Origin: Betaproteobacteria bacterium UBA2293
GTDB taxonomy: Bacteria; Pseudomonadota; Gammaproteobacteria; Burkholderiales; Rhodocyclaceae
NCBI GenBank assembly: GCA_002345845.1
Contig: DDWF01000195.1
Location: 1-7,657 of the forward strand
DNA: 7,657 nucleotides
Reading direction: 5' to 3'
How positions within the stretch are numbered: the stretch's first letter is position 1; each line of letters begins with the position of its first letter. Below the pieces are notes generated by a model. That model saw only the letters and a list, made by a program, of their open reading frames with translations. It had not been told where the DNA came from and ran no database searches. The position numbers were made by a program, and so were the translations under genes. Below, piece by piece: positions 6,886 to 7,657 of the stretch.

Positions 6886-6902
6886 TTGGACAACCCATCC
6901 AA
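6886..6902. promoter_or_regulatory. Inverted repeat TTGGA-N7-TCCAA upstream of rnk
   Basis: A perfect 5-bp dyad with a 7-base centre lies 21 bases before the rnk start. Its left arm extends to TTGGACAAC, which matches, in inverted orientation, GTTATCCAA at 6798-6806 in the candidate LysR operator (8 of 9 bases). The two could be paired binding sites for the LysR-type protein, but arms this short can arise by chance. Confidence 0.3.
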
Positions 6903-6923
6903 AACATAGAAAAAACATCGTAA

Positions 6924-7657
<734 letters not shown>

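Noticed and set aside
5715..6923. 402-residue plus-strand frame ending directly before rnk
   Set aside because: It is antisense to the LysR-type gene, whose helix-turn-helix and effector domain are complete. The closeness to rnk is chance.

Overview
The window is GC-rich and gene-dense. Its proteins look like those of a respiring Gram-negative betaproteobacterium, perhaps Rhodocyclaceae-like (inference from protein character only). There are six genes, one of them cut by the right edge. I see no RNA gene, mobile element, CRISPR array, phage gene or toxin/defence module. No stretch over 300 bases lacks a gene; the largest gap is the 138-base divergent region between the LysR-type gene and rnk.

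Left edge: a short periplasmic cytochrome c551/c552-type electron carrier on the plus strand. It runs tail-to-tail into a large hybrid sensor histidine kinase on the minus strand, and the two coding regions overlap by 53 bases.

Middle: four minus-strand genes follow one another, in transcription order (right to left): a LysR-type regulator, a YliI/Asd-type PQQ-dependent sugar dehydrogenase starting 13 bases after the regulator stops, a TonB-family energy transducer with a very long Arg/Gln/Glu/Ala-rich helix, and the Cache-domain hybrid kinase. The first two are probably co-transcribed. The TonB-like gene has its own candidate promoter, placed so that its mRNA may be leaderless.

Right edge: divergent from the regulator are rnk (a Gre-like RNA-polymerase-binding protein) and, 22 bases later, the first 107 codons of NADP-type glutamate dehydrogenase (gdhA), a likely operon linking nucleotide and nitrogen metabolism.

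Most genes belong to well-known families. The least ordinary is the TonB-family protein: an N-terminal segment with the TonB Ser-x3-His motif, a Pro-rich linker, about 285 residues of TolA-like helix containing a nearly identical 15-bp tandem repeat (seven EAARQ units), and a TonB C-terminal domain, with no ExbB/ExbD or TolQ/TolR gene nearby. I found no convincing undescribed multi-gene system.
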